DNA from: Catenaria anguillulae PL171
Taxonomy: Eukaryota; Blastocladiomycota; Blastocladiomycetes; Blastocladiales; Catenariaceae
DNA: 33,162 nucleotides
Reading direction: 5' to 3'
Assembly (NCBI GenBank): GCA_002102555.1
Contig: MCFL01000271.1
Span: forward strand, 1 to 33,162
In this document: in pieces, positions 1 through 11,100 of the stretch
Layout: each line of letters begins with the position of its first letter
Numbering within the stretch: position 1 is the first letter of the stretch
The notes under the pieces: model-generated
What the model was told of the DNA's origin: nothing
Databases searched by the model: none
The model's input: the letters and a program-made list of their open reading frames with translations, nothing else
Translations under genes and position numbers: made by a program

Positions 1-314
1 GTGCGGCCGTCGCGGCGGGCCTTCCCATACAATCGGCATTGGCCCACTTGGGGCACGGCTGGAAACGTGGCTGCTTCGACAAGTGCGCAATTCCGTACAA
101 ATGAGTCCAAGAGTTGCGGCGTAGATCTGACCTGAAATGGCACCTGACGACAGCATTTTGGGGTGTCCGCAGACACGAACGCGCGACAAAGCTTCTGTTG
201 CCAGCACGGATGGGCGAGTTGGGCAATTGCGAATGAATGACTGGCAAATGGCCAAGATATCCATGTAACATTGCACCACCTGCAATCTGCTCCTGCGCCA
301 TCACTGCAGCTACC
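1..314. other. left edge, no gene assigned
   Basis: No convincing reading frame. On the minus strand one frame reads FQPCPKWANADC near the edge, which hints at a Cys-rich protein whose gene would begin here and leave the window, but it is too short to name. The stretch next to 315 is presumably the promoter of the helicase-TFIIS gene. Confidence 0.3.
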
Positions 315-3300
315 ATGTCGTCTGGCTTCAAACCATCAGAGCTCCATGGTGGGTCGGACACCATGCCGTACCACCAGACCGCCTATCTCGACAACCTCAA
401 TGACGCACAGAGGAATGCCGTGACCTCCAGTGAGGACGTGGTGATTATTCTCGCCGGACCAGGTTCACATCTGCCAGTTACGATCTGTCCAAGGAGAAAA
501 TGATGTATTCTCATTCTTCATGTTCTCTGTCTTTTCCAACTATTCTGTCTTACAGGCACAGGTATGGGAACTGGACTCCTCCGTCACACTCACAAGTCTT
601 CTGCAGATTTATATAATTTATTGCCGTTGCGTCATTTCAGGTAAAACTAGAACACTCACTTCGCGTGTCGTGGACCTCATTGTCCGGCGGCAGGTCAGCC
701 CATTCAATATCGCAGTTGTCACATTTACAAAAAAGGCGGCCAGCGATATGAAGAACCGCATTCGTGCTTTTCTGGGTGGCGACGTGGCCAACAGCCTCAA
801 CATTGGTACTTTTCATGCAGTGTGCAAAGAATTTCTTAACACACATGGCACGGAGATTGGATTGCCACAGAAATTCACCACATGGGATCGAAACGACTCG
901 TACGAAGGGCATTTCGTTGGGTTTTTACCATATAGCGAAAAGTTCTGATCCGAGATTTTGATGATATGGTCACAACAGGGAACGCTACATGCATGAAGTC
1001 CTGGCGTCGTCCGACATACGAGATGCTCTTGAACCATTTCCCATCTACAAAAAGCACATGTCCTCCGATGATTTCCTGACCTTCATATCCAGGGCCAAAG
1101 CAAAGAATTTAAGCCCGGAGAGCCTAGCGCAACTCTGCCCGACAGTTCTGAATGATAATGTGGAAAAAGCAGAAGACCCACGCATTACAGTCTATCGCGA
1201 GTATGAGCGGCGTCGTCATGCCAACAACGCACTGGATTTCGACGACTTGCTCATGTGCGGGCTAAAAGCTGTTAGGCAGTGTCCCAACATTGCAGAGCGG
1301 ATGCACCATGTCCTTGTTGATGAGGTACTCTACACACTCACATTGTTTATTATTTCCGCTGCGAGCTGTCGCTACCGTTTCGCTATTACATGGACTTGTA
1401 GTTTCAAGACACCAGCCCCATCCAACTTGACATTGTCACTGCCCTGTGTTCGATCCACAACCGCCTGACCATTGTCGGGGACCCTGACCAAAGCATTTAC
1501 ACATTCTACTCGGCCCATGTGACCAACCTCAAGCGCATACAGGAACTCTTCCCACAACACTTTTCCGTGCACCTTGAGGAAAGCTATCGCTCCGCCTCGT
1601 CAATTCTCGCTGGAGCAAGCCGAGTCATCTCGAACAACAGGTTGCAAATGAAAACGGCGCTATTTACCTCAATTGAAGGAGGGCACCCCATTATTGTGCA
1701 TCCAGCCCAAAGTGCTGAGGAAGAGGCTGCGTTTGTGGCCAACGAGATTACGCGGCTGATAGAAATTTCCAAGGGCCTTGTGCAATATGGGGATGTGGCC
1801 ATTTTGGTGCGGGCGCAGCATCATGCACAGGCGCTCAAAATTGCGTTTGCAGTGAAGCAGATTCCGCACATGACATTGAAGCCAGACTCGCCCAATGCCG
1901 AGCAAGTGACGACTATTGATGAGACGGGCCGATCCACAAAAAAGGTAGTTTTTGGCACCATACATGCGAGTAAAGGGCTCGAGTGGCCGGTCGTGTTCTT
2001 GTTTGCAACAGATCAGATCCCACATCCAAATTGTACCACGGGTCAGGAACAGGAACAGGAATGTCGGCTACTGTATGTTGGCATGACGAGGGCTCAGCGA
2101 CTGTTGTACATGTCTTATTCCGCATGGAGGGCTACTCCCTGTACGTCAACTATGGATTCAAACTCCAACTTATTCACTCACATTATAGCACGCCATATTC
2201 CTCTTCTCTTTAGGGAGCAGCGCGAATAGATGCAATCTATCACACTTTGTTGATGGCTTGTTTCAAGATGGACGTCCGAAGTCATTCAACGGCGTGCCAG
2301 TGGTTTCCTTCAAGAAACCGCATCAGTTGGACAAGACGACCATGGAATTCTTTGCCAAATTGCGTCGCGTTGAGTATCCACTACTCGACGCTGCGATACA
2401 CAGTACTGACTCCACTACGACAGCAATGAAGCACACTGCTTCCACTGTTTCATCCGCAAGGACATCGTCACCATCAGAAAGTGCGCCTAATCTGACAACA
2501 AGTCTGACAGATTCTATTTCACCGTCCTCTTCAGCTTCCGAGCTCACGAAATCTGCGGCCAAGGGCATGGGAACGAACGCTGCGTCTCCCAAAGCAATGA
2601 CAAGAGAGGTAGCGACACAAAGTGATAAAGTCACAACCAAGATTGAGAAAAGGGCTCTGGAATTCATGGTCAATAAGGATGTGGAAAAGGCCGTGGGGCA
2701 AGCTATGGAAAATGCCATGAAAGGGGCAGCAGATGAGGCAGAGAGTATGACTGAGGAGCAGGCGACCCACACAGACATCAGTCATGAGGGTGCACCAGGC
2801 AACATGGGTCGTCCGGATGCGACACTCTGCCAGCACATGAATACGTCTCCCTCGCCCCCAAGCGCTCCAGAGGCCCGCGTGCTCGAGTGCAAGGCCTTGC
2901 TCAAGTCGGCCATCGCAAAGGGCAACTCCTCCACCGCCGCCGACATTCTCGCCCAGCTCATGCAAGTCACGGCCACAAAGCAGCTTCTGGAACGTACTGA
3001 GATCGGCATCTACGTCAACCAGCTGAAAAAGTTCCCCGACCAGACCGTCGCTGCCCGCTGTGCAACACTCCTCAACAAGTGGAAGCGGGACGTTGGCATT
3101 GAGCCAAAGTCTCGATCCCAGTCACAGTCGCAGTCGCAATCGCAATCGCAATCGCAGCCCACTTCGAGGTCTAATTCTGCTTCAGCACCCAATGCCGCCC
3201 AGCCTCCATCGCGCTCCAGTTCCGTCTCGTCGTCCTTGGGCAACGGCCCCACCGAGAGTGGATCAGCGACTCCCAATGCTTCGTCATCAGTGTCGTCCGT

Positions 3301-4070
3301 CAATCAGGCTGGTGGTGCGGATGCTGCCGGCGACATTGCGTCCGAAGCAACCAGCATGTACTCGGAGCCTCCACAAATGCTCACCAACAGGTCCGTCAAG
3401 GAGGATGGCGTCAAGATTCCACGATTGGGCGACTCGGTCCGCGAAAAGTGTATCGAGATGTTTTACAATGGTCTTTGCATGGATACCGACGACGGTGCGC
3501 TTTTCTTGATGGTGTTTATTGCACCAATGAAGGCCGATGCAGGGATCTTAACATTTTGCATTTGAACAGACTCGTCGGTCATTCTCAATGTTGCCATGGC
3601 CCTCGAATCCGCCCTCTTCTCCAAACACGACAACAAGGTCACTTCACAATACAAGAACGACCTGCGGCTGTATGCAACCAGGCTAAAGAAGAAGGACCTC
3701 GGCTCGTTCCGCCGCGACTTGCGCGACAGCACCCTGTCGGCCACTGAATTTGTCACGCTCAAGTCGACCGACCTCGTGTCGGACGAAAAGCGCCAGGAAC
3801 ACATCAAGGCGCAAATGGAAGCCATGTTTCGCGCACAAGGAGCCACAAATCAAAAGGCGGCCACGGACCACTTTCAGTGTGGCAAGTGCAAGAAGCGCAG
3901 GTGCTCGTACTTCCAGATGCAGACTCGGGCAGCCAGTAATCCCATGACCACTTTTGTCGAGTGTCTTGAGTGTACGCTTTCCCTTGTGACTCCATAGGCC
4001 TTAATCCCCTTTTTTGTTCCTACTGACAATGCTCATCATACCAACAGGCGGCAACAATTGGAAGTGTTAA
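315..4070 (+). CDS. UvrD/PcrA-type DNA helicase fused to transcription elongation factor TFIIS
   Basis: Eight exons: 315-462, 556-561, 641-899, 979-1324, 1402-2140, 2214-3494, 3570-3971, 4048-4070. All introns are GT-AG and 73-93 nt; the sum is 3204 nt, giving 1067 residues. The N-terminal half is a superfamily 1 helicase: Q motif LNDAQRNAV, Walker A GPGTGKT (about residues 48-54), Ia TFTKKAASDM, GTFH, Walker B DEFQDT (252-257), III GDPDQSIY, IV SYRS, V TIHASKGLEW, VI LLYVGMTRA. A Ser/Thr/Ala-rich linker (about 540-720) leads into TFIIS: N-terminal LW domain (722-793), Pol II-binding domain II (891-1020) and C-terminal zinc ribbon (1033-1067, CGKC...CLEC). No stop or plausible second promoter separates the halves. 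The helicase has almost nothing between motifs IVa and V, where subdomain 2B normally sits, and the ribbon reads RAASNP instead of the usual RSADEP. The start at 315 has ACC before ATG; 363 is an alternative. Two separate genes remain possible if an unseen splice ends the helicase. Confidence 0.8.
556..561 (+). other. 6-nt microexon completing Walker A
   Basis: The six bases GCACAG are flanked by TACAG on the left and GTATGG on the right. Joining 462 to 556-561 to 641 reads G P G T G K T. Skipping it gives GPGKT, one residue pair short of a P-loop, and no other acceptor in the interval restores the motif. Flanking introns are 463-555 (93 nt) and 562-640 (79 nt). Confidence 0.75.
2879..4070 (+). 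other. TFIIS module of the fused gene
   Basis: This is the C-terminal part of the gene above, listed separately because it could be annotated as its own gene. It begins at VLECKALLKSAI, the start of the TFIIS N-terminal (LW) domain, with the family signature TEIGIYVNQLKK. It ends with the zinc ribbon CLECGNNWKC before TAA at 4068-4070. The last coding exon is only 23 nt and is reached by splicing T3971 to 4048, which makes the third zinc-ribbon Cys pair continuous. A (CAGTCG)n run near 3117-3160 encodes a Ser-Gln repeat between domains I and II. In-frame Met codons lie shortly before the LW domain, so an internal promoter cannot be excluded. Confidence 0.75.
3117..3160. repeat. CAGTCG/CAATCG hexanucleotide tract
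   Basis: About seven copies of a hexamer encoding Ser-Gln repeats between TFIIS domains I and II of the fusion gene. Confidence 0.85.
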
Positions 4071-4831
4071 TGATCATTCTTCCCCGTCCCGACCCTTCTT
4101 CACTTTTCTTTATTTATTGTGTTTTGTCCATCATGAATGAATCCAAGTATGTATTACTTCCGCATCTGAAACAAGCACCTTTGACGGGCGCGCGGCTCTG
4201 CTCTGTCTATGAGGCGCGCTGAGTTTTCGGGATACATATAGACTTAATTAATTGCACATAGATTCTGCCAACTTCGTGGTCCAACTCATTCGCTTTGTCT
4301 GGCTCGGCACGGGAACTACAGTAAGCTAGGCAGTAATTTCCTCCAACAGCTATCTTCGTCGTAACAGTTTTTCAATAACAATCGCGCCTATCTGTCTCCC
4401 AGTGCGGGCTAAACCTACAATCTGTGCGACTTGTGACGACAGGGCATTGAGCGCCTCAGTAAGAAGCAGTACAACGGGTTATAGGGGAAGGAAACGAAGC
4501 CCGCAGTTCGGCCTGTGATGAAATCGGCCTTGGCTTCACCCGGAGGGTTGGAGGCAGACCGGGACCTCGCCAGATCGGCGGGCCACGAGTGTTTGGTCGA
4601 TCGTGACCTTGACGTGTCCCGAATCATCTTTCAGGTGTCCTATATTAATACCTAGCTTGCCAATACAACACCGACACCAGCTTTATCCTACTTTGACTCT
4701 TGGCATTCGTTGCTTTCGAGTTTTCCCCACCGATTGTATCCCGGCCCCCTTTTCTGATCGCCTCATTCAGTTCGTGCATCGCTGTGCCCACCCACTTCAC
4801 CAACCCCTCACCTCCAACGGACTGCACCAAG
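4071..4831. other. intergenic, promoter side of LUC7
   Basis: No gene recognised. It holds the 3' flank of the fusion gene, an AT-rich patch (about 4235-4255) and pyrimidine-rich sequence just before the LUC7 start. A short minus-strand frame at 4415-4627 has no recognisable content. Confidence 0.4.
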
Positions 4832-7142
4832 ATGGCCGACTGGATGCGCGACATGATCTCCAAGATGATGTCGGAGCAGGGTCTCGACCAGGGGACCCTG
4901 ACCGAGGTCCAGTTTGACGATCCGAAAGTATGTCGCGGCTTCCTTGAGGATGTTTGCCTCGCCGAGCTGTTTGTCAACACGGTACGTTTTTTTTTTTCCT
5001 ATCCGATTCCAAGTACGACATTGAAGCTCACAGCCGAGAACTTTTGCTCAAAATGCTAGAAACTCGATCAAGGCGAATGCAAAAACATGCACTCGATCAA
5101 GCTCAAGGACGAATACCAAGCTGCCCATACCGACAAGGGCCACGGTCACCCTGGTGTCAACAGGGTCATGAACGATTTGGAGAGGGAATTGGCTGCTTTG
5201 GTTTCCGACTGTGCGTTTCCTTTTCTTGAGCCGTACATCTGAATCGTTGCTTGATCTGGCGACCTGCCTCGTTTTAGGTGACCGCCGCATTCGCATCGCC
5301 AACGACCGTGTTGCTGCGACACAAGCATCCCGTAATCTCGTCAACCTGCGGCAAGCTATTGCCGAAATGGAACAAAAGCTCACGGATCTCGACAAGGAAT
5401 CGGATCAGCTTGCCAGCGACGGCAAGGTGGAAGAGATGATGGCCGTTGTGACGCAAATTGAGGACATCAAGAAGGAAAAGAGCGAAAAGGAGGTACGTTT
5501 GAAGTGTTTGTTTGTTGTCGGTGGAGTGTGAGCGAAACAAATCTGACAGATTTCGTGTGTGCATTGACGATTTTCAAAGGCGGAACTCAAGAACATGATT
5601 GGACACGACTCAACGGCCGAACAAGGTATGTGTGTCTGTGACATTTGTGGAGCCTTGCTTGCGTCCGAAGACGCCACGGACCGTCGGTACGTCATCTCAT
5701 CTCGCACCCCTCATGGACAGATCCGGAGATTATTTATTGATTTTCACTGCTAACTCTTGCTCATCCTGTTGACGTTCAGCGTTGCCGATCACTTCACTGG
5801 CAAAATGCATATTGGCTACGACAAAGTGCGCACTGCGCTTCGGTCGCTGCGTGATCGGCTGCGCCAACGCCCGGGTGCGCCGCTGTCCCGCACCTCGTCC
5901 ACGTCCATCACAACGCCGGCTACGGCGCATGCGCCACATCCCGCTACGGGTCCCCGCTCGACCTCATCGCACTCTGGGTCTGTGCACCGCGACCGGTCGT
6001 CGGGTCCCATGGGTGCCGCGCGCAGTGCGCCACGGTCTCGCTCACGCTCTCGGTCGCGGGATCGCGGCCCAAGGCGCGAGTGGGCGGATCGCGACAGGGA
6101 CAGGGACAGGGATAGGGAGTACCGACGCGATTACCGTGACAGGGACAGGGATCGCGATCGCGAGTATTACCGGTCGAGCAGGTATCGTTCGCGGTCGCGC
6201 GACCGGCGCGATCGGCACCGTGACCGTGACGGCGGATCGCGGGACGGGTACAGCAGCAGTAGCAGCAGCCGGCGCAACGAGCGTGGGTCGTCGGCATCCT
6301 TGCCAAATGCGGCGCCTGCGGTAGCCACGGGCGAGGTGGACGGTGCGGTAGCCGCGCCAAGCACTGGCGATGCCATGGATATCACCCCAACAACCACGGC
6401 AGAAGCATCCGCAGCGCCGCGCTCGCGGTCGCGCGATCCCCGCTCAAGCTCGGACGCATATTACCCAGACTACCCACGCGGAGGCGGCGGCGGCGGGGGG
6501 CCAAGTAACGGCGACCACTACTACTCTGGGTCCAACTCTTCTCGTCGTCGGTCACGCAGCCCGCGCGACCGCGGTGGCGACTCGTACTATGGCAGTGGCG
6601 GGTCGTACCGCGACCGCGATCATCATCACCAGTACTCGGTACGTGACCGCGAACGTGACCGTGACTCGCGCGACTACCGGCGCGGTGAGCGCGAGGGCAG
6701 TTCAGGTCGTGGTGCTGTGAGCGCAGAGTACATCAACATGACGCGGCCCATGAACGATTTGGTTGCGGCGCACGCTGTGGAACGCAACTTGTTGTCAGCT
6801 GTTGTTTCGGGAACCGCGCCTGCAGGTCGGAGGGCGAGCATAAGCGGCGGTGTCATGTCGCCCGGGGCCAGGGGCGAGGGGACAAGGAGGAAGGTGAGTT
6901 GTGAGGGGTGTGCCGTGCCCAAGCGATTTCCCATGTTGGAACGAGAGGGTATGTACCAGACAAGGGCTAGGTATGAACGACATTATCATCACTGCTGCCT
7001 GCTCTCTACAATACACGACGTCGTCGCCCGTGATTTGTCGCTCCCGCCACCTCGTCACTTAACGTCAGAGATTGGATTGCCAATGACCAAGCAAGCGCCC
7101 CCGCCGCCGTGCAATCGATTGAGACTCGGAGTATGTATGTGA
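4832..7142 (+). CDS. LUC7: LUC7-type U1 snRNP splicing factor with RS/RD-rich tail
   Basis: LUC7 proteins belong to the U1 snRNP and help recognise 5' splice sites. Exons: 4832-4981, 5060-5210, 5278-5492, 5580-5686, 5780 onward. Phases agree throughout. Residues 1-50 hold the N-terminal helix. A CCCH zinc finger follows (VCRGFLEDVC, then GECKNMH after the first intron). DCDRRIRIANDRV begins the long coiled coil, and the C2H2 finger is VCDICGALL...DHFTGKMHIGYDK. The tail is rich in Ser-Arg and Arg-Asp dipeptides, with Gly and Ser runs, as in metazoan LUC7L proteins and unlike the short yeast protein. Read straight through, the frame stops at 7142 (661 residues). A strong GTGAGT donor at 6894 with an acceptor at 7068 would instead end it at 7086 (about 584 residues), so the 3' end is open. 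Its own role in 5' splice-site choice fits this intron-rich genome. Confidence 0.88.
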
Positions 7143-7262
7143 TCCTAATTTGCATTTGCTGTCCCTATTTCCTTTGCCTTCAAGCTGCCTTTGTATTTCT
7201 ACTGCATTTCATTTATTCATTTATCCATAGCAATATACAATCCCTGTACACCCTGCTCCTTG

Positions 7263-7718
7263 TCACTTTTGTTGGTCCTTTTCGTACTCTTCAGGCGTCT
7301 TGGTCTTGAGCTGCAAGGCGTGCAAACCGGCTCTGAGCTCGTCACCCAACATGTCGTAAATCATGCGATGGCGCTGAATCAGCGGCTTGCCCTTGAATGC
7401 CTCCGAGACAATGGTGACACGGAAATGGGTTTCGACGGCATTCAAGCCCTTCATGGCGGCATGGCCGGCATGCTTTGATGAGTCGTCGAGGATTTCGAGG
7501 TGAGTGGGTGCACAGGCAGCCGAGATCTGGGATGAGCGTGTTACGGGTGAGCTCATGGAAGGGTAAGGGTGCAGTGAGGGGAGAGGTGTGAGACAGACCT
7601 TGTCGCGAATGGCGGTGGTAATGGGGCCAGCGGTCGTAGACATTGCGAGCGATGGGACAGAGAACGGCAGTTTGGTCAGGAGGGCAGCGGAGCGCAGGGT
7701 TGGGATGAGCCGGTTCAT
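7263..7718 (-). CDS. BOL1: BolA-like protein, mitochondrial Fe-S cluster factor
   Basis: Mitochondrial BolA proteins pair with the glutaredoxin Grx5 to help deliver [4Fe-4S] clusters. Two exons on the minus strand, 7718-7599 and 7526-7263, with a 72-nt intron (GTCTGT...CCCAG). They make 127 residues. The BolA fold is clear: THLEILDDSSKHAGH, then THFRVTIVSEAF, then KPLIQRHRMIYDML, with the conserved His of the RHR motif. I chose the Met at 7718 because residues 1-26 (MNRLIPTLRSAALLTK and on) are basic, hydroxylated and free of acidic residues, as expected of a mitochondrial presequence. A Met at residue 26 would give the bare domain and a longer frame begins at 7778. The gene converges on LUC7 with about 120 nt between the stops. 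Confidence 0.88.
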   Translation of the reverse strand: MNRLIPTLRSAALLTKLPFSVPSLAMSTTAGPITTAIRDKVCLTPLPSLHPYPSMSSPVTRSSQISAACAPTHLEILDDSSKHAGHAAMKGLNAVETHFRVTIVSEAFKGKPLIQRHRMIYDMLGDELRAGLHALQLKTKTPEEYEKDQQK

Positions 7719-7764
7719 TTCAGCTAGTTTATACTTTTTTGCCAATTCTTCTGATTCCGGACAT

Positions 7765-8100
7765 TCATCTTGAGGCATTCAAGCAACCCACTCGAGCTCT
7801 CATCGATATCGATATCCCCTTCCAAGTTGCATGTGCCAACTGCAACAGCAGGGGGAACAGCGACATGCATGGATCGGGGGACCAGTCAGTGTACGTATGT
7901 AGACATATGTAGATCTGGAGACTCACCTTCTGGAACTTTGTTCCCCGCTTCCTTTCCTGCCCAAAGCGCCCTTGCGTGTTCAAGTTGAAGTCGCTTGCTT
8001 GCAAAATGGCTTCAAGTTGGAGCGTTGCTGCCGCCGGCAATGCAATGGACGCGCCGCCTCCAAGCAATGAACGCTTGAGTTCGATGATCCACGGTATCAT
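7765..8100 (-). CDS. small hypothetical protein, head to head with VPS35
   Basis: Not recognised. The frame from ATG at 8100 runs MIPWIIELKRSLLGGG and on. A strong donor (AAG|GTGAGT) ends exon 1 at 7927, and an acceptor after a pyrimidine-rich tract (TTGCAG) opens exon 2 at 7839. The 87-nt intron is normal for this genome, and because it is a multiple of three the frame also reads through it. The spliced product would be about 82 residues. The start is only 73 nt from the VPS35 start on the other strand, so the two would share a promoter, and its stop is less than 50 nt from the BOL1 start. It could also be an untranslated leader of BOL1. Confidence 0.3.
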   Translation of the reverse strand: MIPWIIELKRSLLGGGASIALPAAATLQLEAILQASDFNLNTQGRFGQERKRGTKFQKVSLQIYICLHTYTDWSPDPCMSLFPLLLQLAHATWKGISISMRARVGCLNASR

Positions 8101-8173
8101 ATCGATGGATTGAGCACATATTTACATGCATCAATCAATCAACCTGAGCTGTCGAAATTAAATAGTATCCGCA

Positions 8174-11100
8174 ATGTCAACCAGCGATCTGCTCGCGCCG
8201 CCCGAGGAGCAAGTGCGCATCATGGGCGAGGCCCTGGCCCGCATCAAGGCCCACGCCTTCTACATGAAAAAGTCGCTCGAGGCCGACCGCACGCTCGAGG
8301 CCATCAAGCACGCCATCGAAATGGCCGCCGAGCTCCGCATCGGGTCGCTCACGCCCAAGCACTACTACGAGCTCTACATGATGGCCTTTGACAACCTACG
8401 CTATCTCGCCTCGCTCCTGACCGACGCCCACCGCGCCCGCCGCGCCAACCTCGCCGAACTCTACGAGCTCGTCCAGTACTCGACCACCATTGTCCCGCGC
8501 CTCTACCTCATGATCACCGTCGGCGCCGCGTACATGCCCATTGGCGAGACCCCCATCAAGATTATTCTGCGCGATTTGATTGACATGACGCGCGGCGTCC
8601 AGCATCCCGTGCGCGGCCTGTTTCTAAGGCATTACTTGTCCAGCATGACCAAGGACTATTTGCCCGACGGCGATACGCTTGAAGTGCCCAGGATCCCGTC
8701 TCCGGCCGTGCCGGCGCCCGTTGGGTCGGATGTGCCGCCCGAAGGCGTGGTTTTGGGTAATAGCGGCGAGCAGCAAGCAACCGAGTTGGCCGCCGTGGTG
8801 CCCGTGCACGATGCAGAGGATGATGAGGAAAACAAACCGCTGGTGGGCGGTACCTCGCCCGATCGCGACCGCGGCGTGACCGTAGAATCGGTTGGCGCCG
8901 ATTCGACAAAGGCCCAACACGTGCCATCCATCATCTCGCCCGACGAAGGCAACGCGCCGCAGCCTACCAACTCGACAACTGATGCCGCTGCCGCTGCCAC
9001 CGCCACTAGCTCATCATCGTCGACCGCCGCTGCACCAACGTCTGCGAGCGACCAGTTGAAGTCGTCCGCCTCTACAGCCGCCGCTGCCGACGGAACGCCC
9101 GCTGTCCCATTCCACGGCACTGTCGACGACTCGATCGGCTTTGTCATGCAAAACTTTGTCGAAATGAACAAGCTCTGGGTGCGCCTGCAGCACCAAGGCG
9201 CAACCAAGGACCGCGAGCGCCGCGAAGTTGAGCGCCGCGAACTGCGCATCCTTGTGGGCACCAACATTGTGCGCCTCAGCCAGCTTCAAGCCGTCGACTT
9301 GCCCGTGTACCAGCACAAGATTCTTCCGCCCATTCTTGAGCAGATCATCAGCTGCCGCGACGTGATTGCGCAAGAGTACTTGATGGAAGTGATTATTCAA
9401 GTGTTTCCCGACACATTCCATTTGCGCACGCTCGAGCCCATTTTGGCTGTCACGGCGCAACTGCAGCCGCAAGTCAACATCAAGCAGATCATTGTGGCGC
9501 TCATCGATCGGTTGCGGGCGTATGCCGCCGACCAGCAAGAAAAGGCTGCCGCGCGTGCCGCCGCTTCTGCATCTACCGCCACTGATGGCGAAACCGCCGG
9601 CGAAGCATCTACCGCCGCTCCGACCACCAACGCGGCTGATGAAGACGACGACGACGAAGGCATCCCGGAAAACCTGCACCTCTTTGAAGTGTTCTGGACG
9701 CAAATCTCCCAAGTCATCACGGCTCGCCCCGACCTTGGCCTCCCAGACATCTCATCTTTGCTGCTATCACTCATCCAGCTGTCGGTTGCATGCTACCCGG
9801 ATCAAATCAGCTATGTCGACCAAATCCTGCGCTTTGCCCGCGAGCAAGTCGCCAAATACATGGGCACCTCGGAACTCGCCAATGCCGTGACTGTGGCCAA
9901 CCTCCAAGCCCTCCTGCTTGCACCGCTGCAGCCACCAAAGGGCATCACGGGCGTCGGCGCCTTGCCCGGCCGCCCCATCGTATGGCTTCTGCAGCTGCCC
10001 AACGACGCCCAGGCGTTCCGCGACCTGCTTGCTCTACAGCCTTACTCGACACGCCATGCGGTTGCCCTGTACATGATCAACCACCTCGTCAGGCAGCGTG
10101 CAGTCATTTCCACTGAGGCGCACCTGCTCGCGCTGCTTGATTGCTTGCAGGTCATGATTAAGGATCAAAAAGATGCGCCGTTGTGGAAAAACACGGGCAT
10201 GTTTGTGGATCGTGAGTCGCTGGGAATGTTGCAGCAGTACATGGGTGCCGGCGGCGGGCAGCAGCAAGTGCCTGAGGAGGTGCAAAAGCGGAGGGAGCAG
10301 TTGGACGAGTTGGGATTGGAGCAAGCGTTGGTTGCGAAGTTTGTGGCGCTGGTTGGAAACGAGGACACAATTGTTCATGCTCAAGTGCGACATCTTTTCT
10401 TTTCTGAGTTGGGCGTGCTTACTTGTCCCCCCAGGTGCTGACGATTTGCCTTTGCCAGCTTCTTACGGTTGCCCGCAAGTACTTGACCGAGGGCGGCGGT
10501 TTCCGCCTCAAGCACACGTTCCCGTCGCTTCTCACTCAAGCTGTCCGCCTCATCGACCGAGTCCTTGCAAAATACGCCCCGCTCTTGGTTGCCGACGCCA
10601 ACGGCCTGCCGCCGGCCTCCCCACCCGCGTCGGCCACTGAGGCGCAAACCAAGCGCAACCACGAGCTCATGAATCTGTTCAAGTTTATGCACCAGCTCAT
10701 CATGAACATCCAGCACAAGTCAGACGACGTTGTGCTTGCCACGCACCTGTTCCTTGTTGCCGCACGGTCTGCAGACTCTGCTGGGCTCGAGGAGATTGCA
10801 TACGAGTTCTTTGTGTCGGCGCTCACCGTGTACGAGGAGTGCATCAACGATTCGCGCGTCCAGTTCCATGTGTTGACGGCCGTTGTCAATACCTTGATTG
10901 AGAGCCGTGTGTTTGCTGTGGACAACTTTGATACCTTGGCCACGAAGTGCACGCTGCACGCAAGTCGGTTGCTGAAGCGGCCGGATCAGTGTCGGGCAGT
11001 GGTCATGTGCAGTCATTTGTTTTGGTCGTCGGTACGCACCATTCCTTTGGCCCTCATTTTTTGACTTGCTCTTGATCTATGTTTATGTTTTCTGCGATCT

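Noticed and set aside
1519-2229. Helicase frame ending at the stop near 2229
   Set aside because: That ending reads through a 73-nt intron (2141-2213, GTACGT...TTTAG). Removing it continues in phase into the linker and TFIIS.
5625-5686. GTATGT donor in LUC7 exon 4
   Set aside because: Using it would remove VCDICGALL, half of the C2H2 zinc finger; the frame is open without it.
5782-6720. Long alternative and antisense frames over the LUC7 RS/RD tail
   Set aside because: They are shadows of a low-complexity, stop-poor Arg/Asp/Ser coding sequence.
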